From NCBI GenBank assembly GCA_022605955.1, contig JAKCOZ010000041.1:4533001-4597000 (forward strand): a DNA stretch of 64,000 nucleotides, read 5' to 3'. The notes under the pieces were generated by a model. That model did not search any database, was not told the origin of the DNA, and saw nothing but the letters and a program-made list of their open reading frames with translations. This stretch comes from Rallus limicola. Its lineage: Eukaryota > Chordata > Aves > Gruiformes > Rallidae. The position numbers were made by a program, and so were the translations under genes. Shown one piece after another: positions 52,001 to 64,000 of this stretch; within the stretch, counting starts at the first letter, position 1; every line of letters begins with the position of its first letter.

Positions 52001-55000
52001 GAAAAATTTATCATCCATTGCACACCACGTACAGGATTTGTGCCAGAAGCCTACTACTTGAGTCTCTTCAAGAAAAAACACACTCATTTTTTTCAGACTG
52101 AAACACAAGACCACCTCAATCTTCATCTTTTTCACACCAAAACAGGTGTGAAATGCAGCTCAACTGAAAATACTGCAGTTTAACTTGCAAGTGAATTAAG
52201 CCTTATACAATGATAAATAAAATGTTCGGTTATGTGCTTTTGGTGTGACTGAGTATAGCATCTGGATAAAATTGAGAGCTATAGGAGAATACTAAATCAT
52301 TTTAAAAACATGCATGAACTTTAGAATGATGCTGTCATCAGATTATTTATATTCTGGACATACAAAAGTGCTATATATTTTAGGTCTTTTGTGGCAAAAC
52401 AAAAGCTTTACGCAAGTAAAATTAAGTATTTAGATGCTTTCATGCAGGATTTATTAGTTCATATTTTGCCCTGTCTCTGTATTTCTCTCAATTTCAGCTG
52501 GATTTGTGTCACTTGAGCTTCATACTGTGTGGCACATTATATATGACCTGATGATGAATCTGAATTCACACAGAACTGGGCATACCTGAGAAAATTTAAC
52601 CTCACAGGATAATCAATCCCAACAAAAACACAACCCAAAGAAATGGAGTTGAAAAGCTCAGTTTCATACAATTTAGATAGAAGTTCTCTTTACATGTTTA
52701 CTGTTTAGAGGACTTAGTCATGCTCTGGAGCACACTTAGCCTATAGAACAGCATATAGTAAAAATGAAGTTTGACACAGTAAGACACAGTGCCTTTCAAA
52801 AGGTTTTCTCAGCACTCTTCCTTTCTAGATATGTACAGACCTTCACCATACAAATAAACATCTACAAGGACATATTTCCTTGTTTTCCAGGCAAATTCTG
52901 AATTATACTTAAAAGATTTTTTTCTGCCACCACCAAACCCTATTCTTTGATCTAACTGTTAAACCCCAGGCTACACTGTGCTCAACTTGCCTTAATCAGG
53001 GCAATGTTGCTCTTCCTGGGTTTCTCATGTATTTTTTCTTTCAGCATTAACCCTAAAATGTTGCTGTTAGCCATTATTGCATTTACCAAGCCACAAACAT
53101 TTTTCACACTTCTTCAGCTTGTAATTTCCCCACTGCTCCCTAATTTTTGCTCTCTTGTTCTGCCAACTATTCTGAGTACAGACATCAAATCTTTCTCCTG
53201 GTAACCTTTCTTCATTTGCTCCAGAGCAGCTAAACATACCAAGCGTTCAAAATGTCACAGAATAAACAGCTCAAGTGTTCCTCCTATCATGCAGATCTGT
53301 GTACCAATCTAAGAAAACTAACTTTTAATTTATAGCCACACTTGTTAACATAGTAGAAACCTACATACTTAACTGTGATTTGATTTTCTTGTTTTACCTA
53401 AATAGATTCAGCAAAACAAACAAAAATCCATATGCAAATACATACCTACCTGCAAAGCCACACTGATTTAAAAGCATATTTGTAGGTAACGGAAAATAAA
53501 TATTATCATAAAATTTGCATAACCAAGTAACAGGACTGATTCAACACACAGAACAAATCAGGACAATTCCATGTCATTAACACTTCTAACCCATCACTTC
53601 CTCTGTGTGCTATCAAGGAGTTTCTGGCACAGCGGTGGTGGGGAATGGTGTCACCCAGCTCTTAGTACAACTTTATATGATGTTTAGACACATAACAAGT
53701 TGTTCTACTCATGGGAAAAAGGTTTCAGATGGCTAAGAATGGGGCAGAACATATAGAGGGAATAATGCATCCCTCGTGACCCAAGCACCGCACTGACTAT
53801 AATATTGAAATCACTGGGTGGTTTTCCTCACACCCACATGCACAGAACTGCTCAAACAGAGGTCTCAGGTGTCTGACAGAACAGAGCCACTTCGATTCTG
53901 CTTTTTGTGATGTGGTTAATTAGGTGTCAAAATTGTCTGGTGAGCCACTTTACTTATTTTGAGTCATATTCCAAAGTGTGATAGGGTAAATCAATAAGAT
54001 ACAGTATATAACCAACTAAGACAATACACCACTATCTGCTATAGACAGAGGTGTAAAAATGCACATATATTGATTCAGTAGATGTTTACTGAAGCACACA
54101 CACAACTTAATCTTTATTGTCACAGAAGAAAAGATAGTCTGAAGCTACTTAAAGCTTACCACATGAAATCCTTTCAACTCAAACCACACTTTGCATTTCC
54201 AGGCTGTCCCTTTTCTTTGAAACAAAAAGTAAGTTTTCAAATTCTTGTCATACATTAATTACATCTCATGTATTTTAATAGCTAGCTAGAGGAAAGTTAC
54301 CTTACTAGCTTTTACAATAAATGCAAAACTCTTTACTTGAGAAAACACCCACATATAAAGCCACTAAGAGAAATGCTGACAGTCTGACATCCAATCTGTT
54401 TCCAACCTACAGCCACAGAAATAGAGTGCTGCAAATCCCAAAAAAAGATCACTAACATTTTCCCTCGTTTGAAGTTGTTTAAAACTTTTTTTAATGACTC
54501 AGAAGTTTTGCCCCTGTTTGGTTCTTCCTTCCTGCAACTCATTAACATGTACAATTAAACTGTAACCACCTAAAGTTTTTGTATTGAGGTTTTCAAAGGA
54601 TAATAAGGCAACAGACTGTGACTGAAATTCAAGCCTTTGAGTTCTCAATAATATTCTGAGAGCTCAACTTTAAGAGCTATAACCTTTCTTGTCATTACAT
54701 CAGTGACAATTGAGCCACAGGAGTTAAGCGTTGATTTCCAAGTAGCCAGCAACAAAAAAATCTTAGGATATTAAGTCTCTCAGATAAGAGGAAATAAAAG
54801 CAAGAGGAAAGGAAACATTTAAACAACATCTCTGGAGCTCAGCATGAATACCACAAAACACCGGTGCCTATGACAATTCACAGTTGAAAATATTTTTGTG
54901 ACGTAGCATAAACAAAAAGGTTTTAAAGAAACAGTAATCAGATGTTTGAATAATTTGCTCTGTGACCTGCAAACTCCAAAACACCAGGAAGATTTATCAC

Positions 55001-55145
55001 TCAGAATTGAGTTCAAGGGGTTGGAAGAAAAACATGAAAATCAGGCTCTGTTCATTACTCAAACAACAGAAAAACTACTACTTCTACCAAAAATGGAAGT
55101 AAAGCAATGATGTCTGGTAACAAAGATACTGAAAGCAGTATGCTG
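49070..55145. other. AT-rich stretch
   Basis: No exon or transposon recognised. It contains an A15 run near 50070 and a degenerate 8-bp tandem repeat at 51487-51517. Confidence 0.6.
51487..51517 (+). repeat. Short degenerate tandem repeat
   Basis: Four tandem units of about eight bases: GTTTAAGA, GTTTAAGA, CTTAAGA, GCTTAAGA. Confidence 0.75.
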
Positions 55146-55149
55146 AGTA

Positions 55150-55541
55150 CCACCATGTCCTGAGTCTGGGGAGGAACAGCCCCATGCACAAGGGAAGGCT
55201 TAGCAACAATTGGCTGGGAAGCAGCTTCACAGAAAAAGACATGGAAGACCAGGAGGTAGGAAGATGGAGCAAGACAATTCTCAGCCAATTAGAAGAGGTG
55301 ATGGGCACTGACAAATAGGACATCCTATTTGAACAAAAGGAAACCTTTCTACTGGGAGGAGGATCTGTCAAACATTGGAACAGAGTTTCCAAACAGGCTG
55401 TGGAGTTACTTTTTGGAGATACCCAAAGCCTGTTCCCTATGTACCTCTAATCCCATCCTTATCCTGCTTTGTGCAGAGGGAGTGAGGTGTATTCAACAAC
55501 CTCCAGATGTCCCTTCAAACCTCTGCCATTCTGTGATCCCC
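55150..55541 (+). repeat. CR1 LINE 3' fragment with internal deletion
   Basis: The left part (GGGGAGGAACAGCCCCATGC, ATTGGCTGGGAAGCAGCTTC, ACAGAAAAAGACATGGAAGA) matches the CR1 region 'ggaggaacaaccccatgcaccagtac...ctggctgggaagcagctctgcagaaaagga'. The right part (ACATTGGAACAGAGTTTCCA, AACAGGCTGTGGAGTTAC, TTTTTGGAGATACCCAAA, CAACCTCCAGATGTCCCTTC, CTCTGCCATTCTGTGAT) matches the 3' end of a CR1 subfamily ending in 'cctctgccattctgtgattc'. The middle of the element is missing or replaced around 55245-55330. It is moderately to strongly diverged. Confidence 0.85.
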
Positions 55542-58500
55542 TAATATTAAAACTCGGAATCTTTTTCCAAGTCTTGGAATAATCAGCCACTTCCTTTCTA
55601 TAAATTACCAAACATGTATGAAATTCTTCAAGCCTCTGGTGCATTGCTTTCCAGCCTTCAAGAATTCAGTTACAGCTACTCCTCCTGGAAGAAACTGCAC
55701 CTGCCCATGGTGCAGTAAGAAAAATTAAAAGGAAAAAGCATACTGAGTTTATGTGGGAAGGTTTTGGTAGTGAAGTCTGCAAAGCACTGCAGCATAAAAA
55801 GGTGAAGACCATCTATAATAAGGAGAACAAGCAAAGAAGAAAGAAAGAATAAACTCAAAATGTAATACTGGCAAGCCCAAATATTTCAGCGATGACACAC
55901 TTGGAATTTCAAATCCAAATGATAAAGACGTTATCGTAGGATAAGGCATCTGAAGATTTAACTCAGAAAGCACTATAAAGATCTACACATATGGATCTCT
56001 TATGATAGAAAAACCTTAAATTGCACAGTGGCAATTCTATCAGCCTCTCAAAATGTTTATGATTTATTAACTTTTATAAAAAATCCACAGCTACTAAAAT
56101 GTAAGTTATATTGATGATTACATCCTGTTAGTTCTTGTCCTCAGCAATGATTACTCAACCTAAATAAAAGGACCTGAAGGTTTTAAATAAGAACTCAGAA
56201 AGCAATAATCCTCTTTTGTCCAGACCAACTGTAACCACAATTCTGCTCTTACTCATAAGTCCTCATATGACACTGATATCTTTTTAAGGGCTTTAGTATG
56301 TACTGAATGCATGAAAGACATAGGACACTGGAACTTAAAGTTGAGGAAAAAATCCTTTCGTTCCAAGACAGCTGATACATTCTGAAGTCTTTTCAACTTC
56401 CTCCTACCTACTGTGTTTCATTTCAGAGTACAGCACTATCTTATAAAAAAGGCAGCTTTGTCAATGGAGTAGCATATTGAACGAGTGTTCATCAAAAACC
56501 TTTATTGTCTGCCTTAAATTGGGTCTTTGCAACCATATTTGACAGCTGAATCATAAAAACAATCTTCTGCGAGCTTTTTAAAGCTTTGGAAAGTAAAATT
56601 TTAACTTAACAGTTCATCTCAAATAGTCTCTTTCTGATCAATATATATTTAAAGACTTTTGCCTGAATTAATTAGCACTTTTATTTCATATTTACTACTG
56701 TTGTATTTTCACTTTAAAAAAAAGGATTTTGACTGTTCACAAATCTCTGTTACCCACAGATGTTTTCTCAGAACATACAGACTGGAAACGAGGAGGTGCA
56801 AATTATCCTGTCACAGGACATACCCCTCCACCCAACCCATATACATGAATACGAGAATACACCTTTTACACACATACAGCTAGCTACCAGCTAACCATAA
56901 AAGCCTGACTACCCGTCACTAGTTAGTGTCCACAACTTCCTGTGGTCCCACCATAACTGATGGCCACTCTTGCAGACACTTCTTCTGAAAGCTTAGAATG
57001 ATTAGACCTACTAAGCAAAGTCTGACTACTGGTAACACGGACAGGTATCCCTACAGTTTCAAAAGAAGCAATCAAACAATATTTGGATGCACGCACAGAG
57101 AAGTTATCCAGGTGTAACAGAACAATATGAATAATCAGATAACTGAGTTTAAATTGTAGAAATCCAATTTGCCAAACATTACTTCTTTGAACCTGCTATG
57201 AGGAATTTCTCTGCAAATACAGCAACACATGGAGGATTGGTTAGATTTACAGGGGAAAGCTGACAATGGAAAAGTTAGAGAAATGATTGAAGTTCCATTC
57301 TTGAAAACAGTACAATAAACAAACACTGTAAGAAGTATGAAAGGTAAACGTTTATTTTCATAATCCTATTATGTTTGGCTCTGGCTTTTCTTTGTTCTGT
57401 ATTCTTCTGCCTCCTTCCCTGGTTGCCCCCTTTTTCTGTTCCATCCTGCCCAACTCATAGACATTATTATACACATAGACGTGTGTACCAAAACGCCCGT
57501 GTCCATTCTCAAATTGTTACTAATCTGCCTGATAAAGAGTTAGCCATGAACACTGCAATGAAGAGAGAGTACAGGGAACAGGGGAAAGTGTTCTCTATAC
57601 ACACCCCAAAACAAAACACGTGTGCCCAGCTTTTCTTCCTCTTGGGTGATGGGCAGGAGGCACAGATGCCAAGCTGTGGAAGTCACTTTCCAGTGATGGC
57701 ATCTGGCTCTTTGGCACACTCCACTGACATTTGTGTTGGCTTCTCTGCCATTGCCTCTGGGTTTGTTAATGGGTTAAGTTGATGATAGGATGTTTTCAGC
57801 TCCTGGATGCCACTTTTCTTTTAAGTCACCTTTGATAATATTCAACTTCTGCAAGAATAAAGCTGCTCATCATCCTCCTGAAACTATTGTACTTTAGCTG
57901 ACATATGTAATGATGTAATGTAGAATAGTCCTGTTGTGCTAATGGATAATTTGGATAGGGCAAACCACTTCTTTGTATACTTTCCACTTAAAAAGTGATG
58001 TCTGCCAAAACTTATTAATAAAAACACTTTATTCAAGGACACTGTTTTCTTTTGTGATCTTTAAAAAAAACCACCTAAAACTTTGAAAGTACTGTTTCAA
58101 TGACAAAAAGCAATAATTTCCAAAAATCTCTTGTATTTCATTATAATCCCTTGTGTTAAAAAAAATCATAGTATCCCTCCCTATATGTTGCAAGAACTGT
58201 TAATGGAACATTTATTTAAACTAACATGTCAATGCACTGCTTCAACACATCACAGGAGGTAATTCCAATGGGCTTACCTCACAACAACGTGGTTTCTAGT
58301 CTAGAAATATGAGTTTATAAGACAGTAATTACTAAAATAGATGGGCAAGCAGCCAAAAAGTAGCATCACATTTACAATGGGCTGAATGCAACTAGAAGCA
58401 GTGGAGCAGAAAGGACCTATGCCAGATTGTGTGGCAGCTGAGAATCTTTATTGGTGACCATTTGCTGTGCAATGTCAGACACATCTAAAAAATTATGCAT

Positions 58501-58771
58501 TCCTCATTGATTTCATGCTAAAATGGTAAAGGAAAAAAAAACCCTCTGTCTGAACTTGAACACATGAGGTGCTGACAAGATCTCTGCTTTGAGTACTCAG
58601 GGGTTTTCTTCTTGCACTTCTTCCTTCCTATCTACCATTCATAACACCAGCTTCATGTTTTACATCCAAAACATCAGATGTTACATTAATGGCAGTCAAA
58701 ACTACCACAGCGTCCACAGACAGAATTAATCAATTGATTCTAAACATTCCTTAGACAAAGACTCTCATCAC

Positions 58772-58822
58772 ATCTGATCCTTAAGATCCCTTCTAACCCG
58801 CTGTCCTACGATTCTAGGATAT
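58772..58822 (+). repeat. CR1 3' tail stub
   Basis: CATCTGATCCTTAAGATCCC then TTCTAACCCGCTGTCCTACG and ATTCTAGGAT match the last 50 or so bases of CR1. Confidence 0.65.
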
Positions 58823-59244
58823 TACTTCTTGCCTTCAGAAAATCCATTTTAAAATACTGATAAAATATTGAGAAGCAGTACTTTGCTAACATAAACAGAA
58901 ATAAAAATCTAGACTAAAGACATACATGATCTCTAAAATGACTAGAAAAATAAAAGCATAACCTAGAGTCCTTAATTGTATAATGTTTCTGGCTGAGAGA
59001 TTTGGGGTTGTTTTCCCTAAAAGTAGTTCACACAGAACTTTCATTTAAATCTTTCTGCTGACTAGTCAAGCTCCGTACACTTCATAAAATGCATTTTTCC
59101 AATTATTATTGGAATTGGCCATCACTATGCAAAATAGTAACAAGATAGCTGAGTAACTAAGGTAAATATTCATATGAATAATTCTCTTACAGTAATTCAT
59201 AGCTTTATATTGTTAAGACTAGTACAGTCACAATAAAGCATTAT

Positions 59245-59296
59245 TTTCAGTCCAATTGGACTGAAATTAACATAATCTAATGTTATTTAGATTATG
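59245..59296. other. Two adjacent dyad symmetries
   Basis: Bases 59245-59266 form a perfect 22-bp palindrome with core CAGTCCAATTGGACTG. Four bases later, CATAATCTAA at 59271-59280 and TTAGATTATG at 59287-59296 form a 10-bp inverted repeat around a six-base loop (TGTTAT). Both arms were checked base by base. The region is AT-rich non-coding DNA. It could be a protein-binding site pair, a remnant of a small inverted-repeat element, or chance. Confidence 0.85.
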
Positions 59297-59859
59297 AACA
59301 ATCTTTAATAAAGAAATCTTTTGGATAAAAAAAGGTTGGCATTTCCTTCTCTCCACAGGATATTCAGGTGGGTAACCTTGCAATTAATCTTAGCAGTTCA
59401 TTCATTTTCCAAACATACTTGCCTATTGAGTCCTACAGAAAAGTGCTCATTCACTCACTTGGTTACATTAATTATACATAGGAGATAAAGCCAAAGAAAT
59501 CTGCAAGACACCAGAGACTCCATTAGTTTTCTGTGTAAATTCCAAATTTGTTTCATGTAAACAGAATGAGGCTTATTATTGACACTGGTAGGGTTCTGTC
59601 CAAACAGTCTCCTGATTACATGTGTGAGTTAGGTTGAGATCACTTCACCTCTGCAATTGTTACAGCAATTCCTACAGACCTCACCATGAGACTTCTAATG
59701 TTCCATCTCCCTTTCAGGATTTCAGAGGCAAGGAAGAATCTGTACAACACTCTAAACTTCCATCAGAGTTTTACAGCTTAAGTGTTTAAGCCAGGCATTT
59801 ATACATGCTACACTGCATTTGCTTACCTTGGACTAACACCACCAGAAATAAGTGGAGAA

Positions 59860-59912
59860 GCTATTGGACTTGATGATCTTAAAAGGTCTTCTCCAACCGT
59901 GTGATTCTGTGG
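59860..59912 (+). repeat. CR1 3' tail stub
   Basis: CTATTGGACTTGATGATCTT, AAAAGGTCTTCTCCAACC and GTGATTCTGTGG match the CR1 subfamily end 'ttggactcgatgatcttagaggtcttttccaacc..tgattctgtga'. Confidence 0.78.
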
Positions 59913-60502
59913 TAGGGCAAACAAAAACTACGGGTGGAGCAGGGAAGGACAGGGCAAAAGGAGAAGAGCAGCTTCATTACAGTGTAAAATAGTTTTGATT
60001 TACGTGGACTTCTGACTGCAACTATATTTCCTCTTGGGTTTTTCGTTCACAACACCTAATAAGTAGCTCAGAGATGAACTATTGTGCACACTTCACTTTT
60101 GTCCCAGTTCCAATAAAAACGATACCTCTCCAGAGTCCAAATTTTCCCCGAAGTGAACTACTAATCTTACAAGTTACCAAACATGTATGACGCATTATAC
60201 ACTTTGCCCAAATTAAAATAAAGGGTGTCTCCTACATGTGCCAAGATACTCCATCACAGTATTTATACTGCATCACTTGAAAGCAAAGTTCTTCTTAAAG
60301 GTGGGACAACATAGGTATGGGGGAAACAGCCATAAATGTGAACAGGAACAACATATTTTCTCTTGAATCCCAGCATGGAGACAAATATTCCAGGTTTTGT
60401 GTGCATGTGAACTTGGCACTCCTCCATAGAATTTAAGTTTTCTCAATTAAAAATATTTCAAATTGACAATTAATTTGGACATAGATTTCGAGAACCATTT
60501 GC

Positions 60503-60545
60503 ATGTGTGTGTGTATATATACCCACTTACATATGTATGTATAAA
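60503..60545 (+). repeat. (TG)n(TA)n microsatellite
   Basis: TGTGTGTGTGTATATATAC followed by further ATGTATGTAT. Confidence 0.85.
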
Positions 60546-60757
60546 GAAACCCCAAACCCTTAGATCATTCATAGTAGCTTTCTGGAAATAGTGAAGACCA
60601 TGGTTTGCTGCCTTTAGTCAGTTAAAAGAAATGAAAATAAAACATCACTAAAATGCAAGAAGCAATCTTGATCTGACAACACAAAGCTCATCATAACAGT
60701 GAATTGTCCATTAGCCTAAAAAGAAAAAAGGTACATATACAAAGAAACTTGTATTTG

Positions 60758-60805
60758 CTGGAGATGATGACCTTTAACACCTAATGTGTTCCATGATCCT
60801 ATGAT
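60758..60805 (+). repeat. Possible CR1 3' tail stub
   Basis: CTGGAGATGATGACCTTTAA and CCATGATCCTATGAT resemble the last part of a CR1 but lack the usual CCTTCCAACC block. Confidence 0.4.
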
Positions 60806-62170
60806 ATGTATATATATAGATATAGTTCTGTAAATTCATAAAGAGCTCTGATTAAGTTTAGGGTAAAAAAGTTATATCCAATCTGCATTTTCTCTACTAC
60901 TTCCAATTCAGTCATAAGAAGTACTTTTAAGGAGGAGGAAATGGAATATTTCAAACAAATGTAAGATTTAAGAGGCAAAACACAGCTTTTGCACCTCTGG
61001 CTCTTCAAGAAGCTAGATGCATGCCGGTTAAGATCGGAGACACTCGTCATACTTTAAAATTAAATTGCTACCCAAAGAAAAATTCCTCCCTAATAATTTA
61101 TCAACGATCATAATATCTTGTTCAGTATTGAGGACCTGATCATTTCAAAGCAAGAGATGCTGTCAAAACAAATCCTTCATTATGAAATCACTCCAGGCTC
61201 CAATGTCTCTTGAAAAAACCCTATTTTTTTAGACCAACTCTTTCTTCATAAGCTGACCTGCCATCAGCCTAAGTGCAACAAATTCACTGCAACTGCTAGT
61301 AGGTGATCTGTTTTGGGGCCTCACGCATGAAAGTCATGTTCTGTCTCTCTTTGAATGCTAAGAACAATGCATGGCATATGAGGTAAAAGGCCACTAGTGC
61401 ATATGCACTCTAACACCTGAAATCCCATAACTCCCTTCCATTTGTGAGGGAAGATGCAGAGGGGTTGGTGATGCCGTACCACTGCCTGAAGAGCTGGCAA
61501 TGTAATCATGACCTGTCTGAAATGTTCATTATTTAGTTAAATTGAAGGTCTTCTTTAAGGACAGCCTGAAAGACTTGGATTTTTTTTCTAAAATAGTTTG
61601 ATCTTTGGACCAACAACTTTTATCATGTTTAAAGTTCAAAAGCAATAAATGCAAAACTGTCAAAAGCCATGCATCCTCTGTTCACTATTAAAGATTAAGA
61701 ACTGGCAACAGGCAGCTGCACTGAGAAGTACAACAGGCTTGAAAATTCCAATTTAAATGACTGTGTGAGCTTGTATTGATTCTGTGCTTTAAGGAAACAA
61801 TTTCTAATAGAGAACATTTCTGATAAGCAACTGAAAAGTAATAGACACCACAGTCACTGAATATATATAGAGAAGTGCAGTTCCTCTTCTTGAAGTCTAC
61901 TTAGTGGGACTTATTCCAGAAGTGAGAATGAGCCATTTTGAAAACCATTTCATAGCAAAAAACATGTTAATATCAGTTATTGTAAACTATCTGGTCACTA
62001 TCTACTATAAGCCATAGCTACACACTTAACCTAAGAAAATAATTAAAAATACCAAAAATATAATGGACAAAGACCCAAAGCAAGAGTGGCCAGAACCCAA
62101 ACACAGACAGCTGTCACTACCAAGAATAAAGCTAAGCAAAGGGTTTCTGCTAGAACTGTTTTGTTACAGT

Positions 62171-62233
62171 TTGTGGGGTTGGGGTGTGTGTGTATGGGGG
62201 GGGGGGGAGGGTGTGGGGGGTGTGTGTGTGTGT
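62171..62233 (+). repeat. GT/G-rich low-complexity tract
   Basis: TGTGGGGTTGGGGTGTGTGT, then a run of twelve or more G, then GTGTGGGGGGTGTGTGTGTG. It is quadruplex- and Z-DNA-prone. The minus-strand open frame across it (62375-62043) encodes only a Pro/His/Thr run from the repeat. Confidence 0.9.
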
Positions 62234-63485
62234 AAAGAATAAAAAAATCACAATGTAACTGCAAAAGGGGGAGACAAGGAGATGCCAAAAATAAAATCCT
62301 ATTTTTGAAATTTTGTCCCTGGGAAAAGGTAAAGAGAAGGAGCATGGGCTGTGGGTTATCTATAAAGAGCTGCATACTACCTCGCTAATTTTCATTCCCC
62401 TTTTTTTCATCAAAATCTGACTTTGTTTTATTAATGAAGTCAAAGAAGCAAATGTCTTTATTTTAAATTATCTCCTAATGAAACAAAAAAGCAACAACTT
62501 GAGAAATTTTGTATGACAACTTAAGATAAAAAGCATATCAGCAAGATTATTAAAAATAAACAATTTCTGTGTTTGTTTATCCAAGAGGAAGCATTAGTTT
62601 AAAGAAGGGAATGCAGATAGGGTATGTCCCTATAGATTGACAGTAATTCTTTCAAAAGGAGAAATGTTTTAAGTATTTAACCTTTTAAAGGGAATTATAA
62701 CTTGTCTAAAGAAAATGTATTTGATGTATAGGCACTTGGTACAGTTCAAGGCAGCAGATGCTCTACGTGTGGCACCTTATCCTTACAAGGCATCTATCTT
62801 CCTTCATTTCCATTCTCAGCACCTATGTATATTGTAGACCTCTATAATCTCTACATTTTTTTCACCTTTATGCCCTGCTATTCCTCTCTCTTCTTGTTCC
62901 GCTGACCTTTTTCAATTCTAGAATTCTTTCAATGCCACGTTTGCTTCTTCTTGCCTTTGGAATTGATTTGTTACACCAATGGATCCTATATCCCACAGTC
63001 CCACAGACAACTGTGAATCAAGCAAGCACATCCTCTAAATATGTGACTGTAAATGCTTTTGTATAAACTAAGATGCAAAACAACATGTGACAATCAATGT
63101 ATTTTTCCCTGTTTCAGAATCAGAAATCATAGCACTGGATTCTTAGTGCATAGCTCTTTGCAAAGCAAAAACTTATCTACAACACAAGCAAATAATTTAA
63201 TATTATTATCCACAATAAAGCTACAAGAAATCAGCAACTTCACCTTTGGATTCTGATGCCTACAAATGAGGGGATGGTAACCCAGCTACCTTCTGCACCC
63301 ACAGAGCTTGTGAAGGTATAACTTCAGAAACAATACGGAAGGAAATGTTTTTAAAGTTTTAGACCTTATTTTTAATGCATTTCATAAGTAGTTAAGATCA
63401 TACAGCAAACCCAGATGCCCTGTTGTCTGATATGAACTGCAGAGCTTTGTAAGGTCAGTGTATGTCTCCTAAGGGGGCTGAAAAA

Positions 63486-63530
63486 GGGCGGGTGGGGGTG
63501 GAGGGTGGGGGGGGAGTGGGGAGGGAGGAG
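63486..63530 (+). repeat. G-rich tract
   Basis: GGGCGGGTGGGGGTGGAGGG, TGGGGGGGGAGTGGGGAGGG and similar. There are six or more G-runs of three or longer with short spacers, a textbook quadruplex-forming arrangement on the plus strand. Confidence 0.9.
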
Positions 63531-64000
63531 CAGGAAATGGAACAGATTGGTGTTAAGAACAACATAAAAGTAGTAGAGTCTGTTTATATAATTCACCTTT
63601 TCTTCAAAACAAGTAATTGTTACAAACCAAACAGTGTGAAAGTCCCAACTGTAAAACAAATCATAATGAAGATAGCCATACAGGATAAGTTTGCTGTTCA
63701 TTTTGTTTGGGTTGGTTGGTTGTTTTTAATGCAACCCAGTCACTTGGCTTGCTTTTTTTCTTTTTAATGCTGAAGCCCTCTTTGGTCTGCTCTCTCCTGA
63801 TTAAGTTTACTAACTCTTAGAAATTATATTATTAAGCATCACTTTCTTAAAAAAAAAAAAAGTAAAATCTGTGTTGCTAATTGCAACCAGCAAAAACACA
63901 CATGCTATTGTATTGCATGATGGAGAAATCCATTGCTACTCTGGTTTTGCCCAGAAGCCACTATCACACCAAGCAAACCAGAAACAACGCAATTATTTGA

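Larger units (their letters stand above)
55542..64000. other. AT-rich stretch with CR1 stubs and G-rich tracts
   Basis: No convincing exon. The 135-codon frame at 57375-57782 opens with TTG rather than ATG and has no splice support. CR1 stubs at 58772, 59860 and 60758, the dyads at 59245 and simple repeats at 60503, 62171 and 63486 are listed separately. The rest is featureless to me. Confidence 0.55.

Noticed and set aside
57375..57782. 135-codon plus-strand frame with a signal-peptide-like start
   Set aside because: It begins with TTG and has no upstream in-frame ATG before a stop. The hydrophobic start reflects a T-rich run, and there is no acceptor or promoter support.
62043..62375. Pro/His-rich minus-strand frame
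   Set aside because: It is produced by the GT/G-rich simple repeat at 62171-62233.
1..64000. CRISPR arrays, bacterial operons, tRNA or rRNA genes, endogenous retrovirus genes
   Set aside because: No regular direct repeats with spacers, no ribosome-binding or operon structure, and no tRNA-like arms or conserved rRNA blocks. No LTR pairs or retroviral protein motifs were recognised by eye; a repeat-library search would be needed to exclude old fragments.

Overview
The window looks like ordinary euchromatic DNA from a sauropsid, most probably a bird. It is AT-rich and CpG-poor, with no operons, no dense coding and no bacterial signals. The only transposon family I can recognise is CR1, the LINE that dominates bird genomes. 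About ten 5'-truncated copies or stubs end in the usual CR1 3' end (a GATGATCT...GGTCCCTTCCAACC motif, then one or two copies of ATTCTATG). No LTR, gag/pol/env, L1, Alu or tRNA gene was recognised. One CR1 copy near 18 kb is of a GC-rich type that I associate with neoavian birds, but that is a weak inference.

There is no complete protein-coding gene. Nearly all open frames are chance frames or lie inside CR1 copies. The best gene evidence is on the minus strand. (1) A GC-rich, CpG-dense block at about 38.5-39.3 kb looks like a CpG-island promoter. It carries a GC box, a near-perfect CTCF core and consensus minus-strand splice donors at its edges. (2) A second promoter-like stretch lies at 33.58-34.2 kb. 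It contains a short open frame with a good start-codon context that runs exactly into a perfect CAG|GTAAGT donor. A simple model is a minus-strand gene with a CpG-island first exon and an internal alternative first coding exon. Its later exons would lie at lower coordinates or beyond the window. I could not name the gene.

Layout: 0-3.7 kb, a weak candidate exon, a minus-strand CR1 tail and a 690-bp plus-strand CR1; 3.7-17.9 kb, intron-like DNA with an old decayed CR1 near 13 kb; 17.9-18.4 kb, the GC-rich CR1; 18.4-33.5 kb, intron-like DNA with two GC- and CpG-enriched blocks (24.6-25.0 and 25.7-26.2 kb) that resemble conserved elements or exons; 33.6-39.5 kb, the two promoter-like regions; 39.5-64 kb, AT-rich DNA with further CR1 copies (45.5?, 47.6, 48.6, 55.2, 58.8, 59.9, 60.8 kb), palindromes and G-rich low-complexity tracts.

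I see no convincing new biological system. The observations most worth checking are the 33.6-kb exon, the CpG island with its CTCF site, the two stacked dyads at 59.25 kb and the near-uniform orientation of the CR1 copies.
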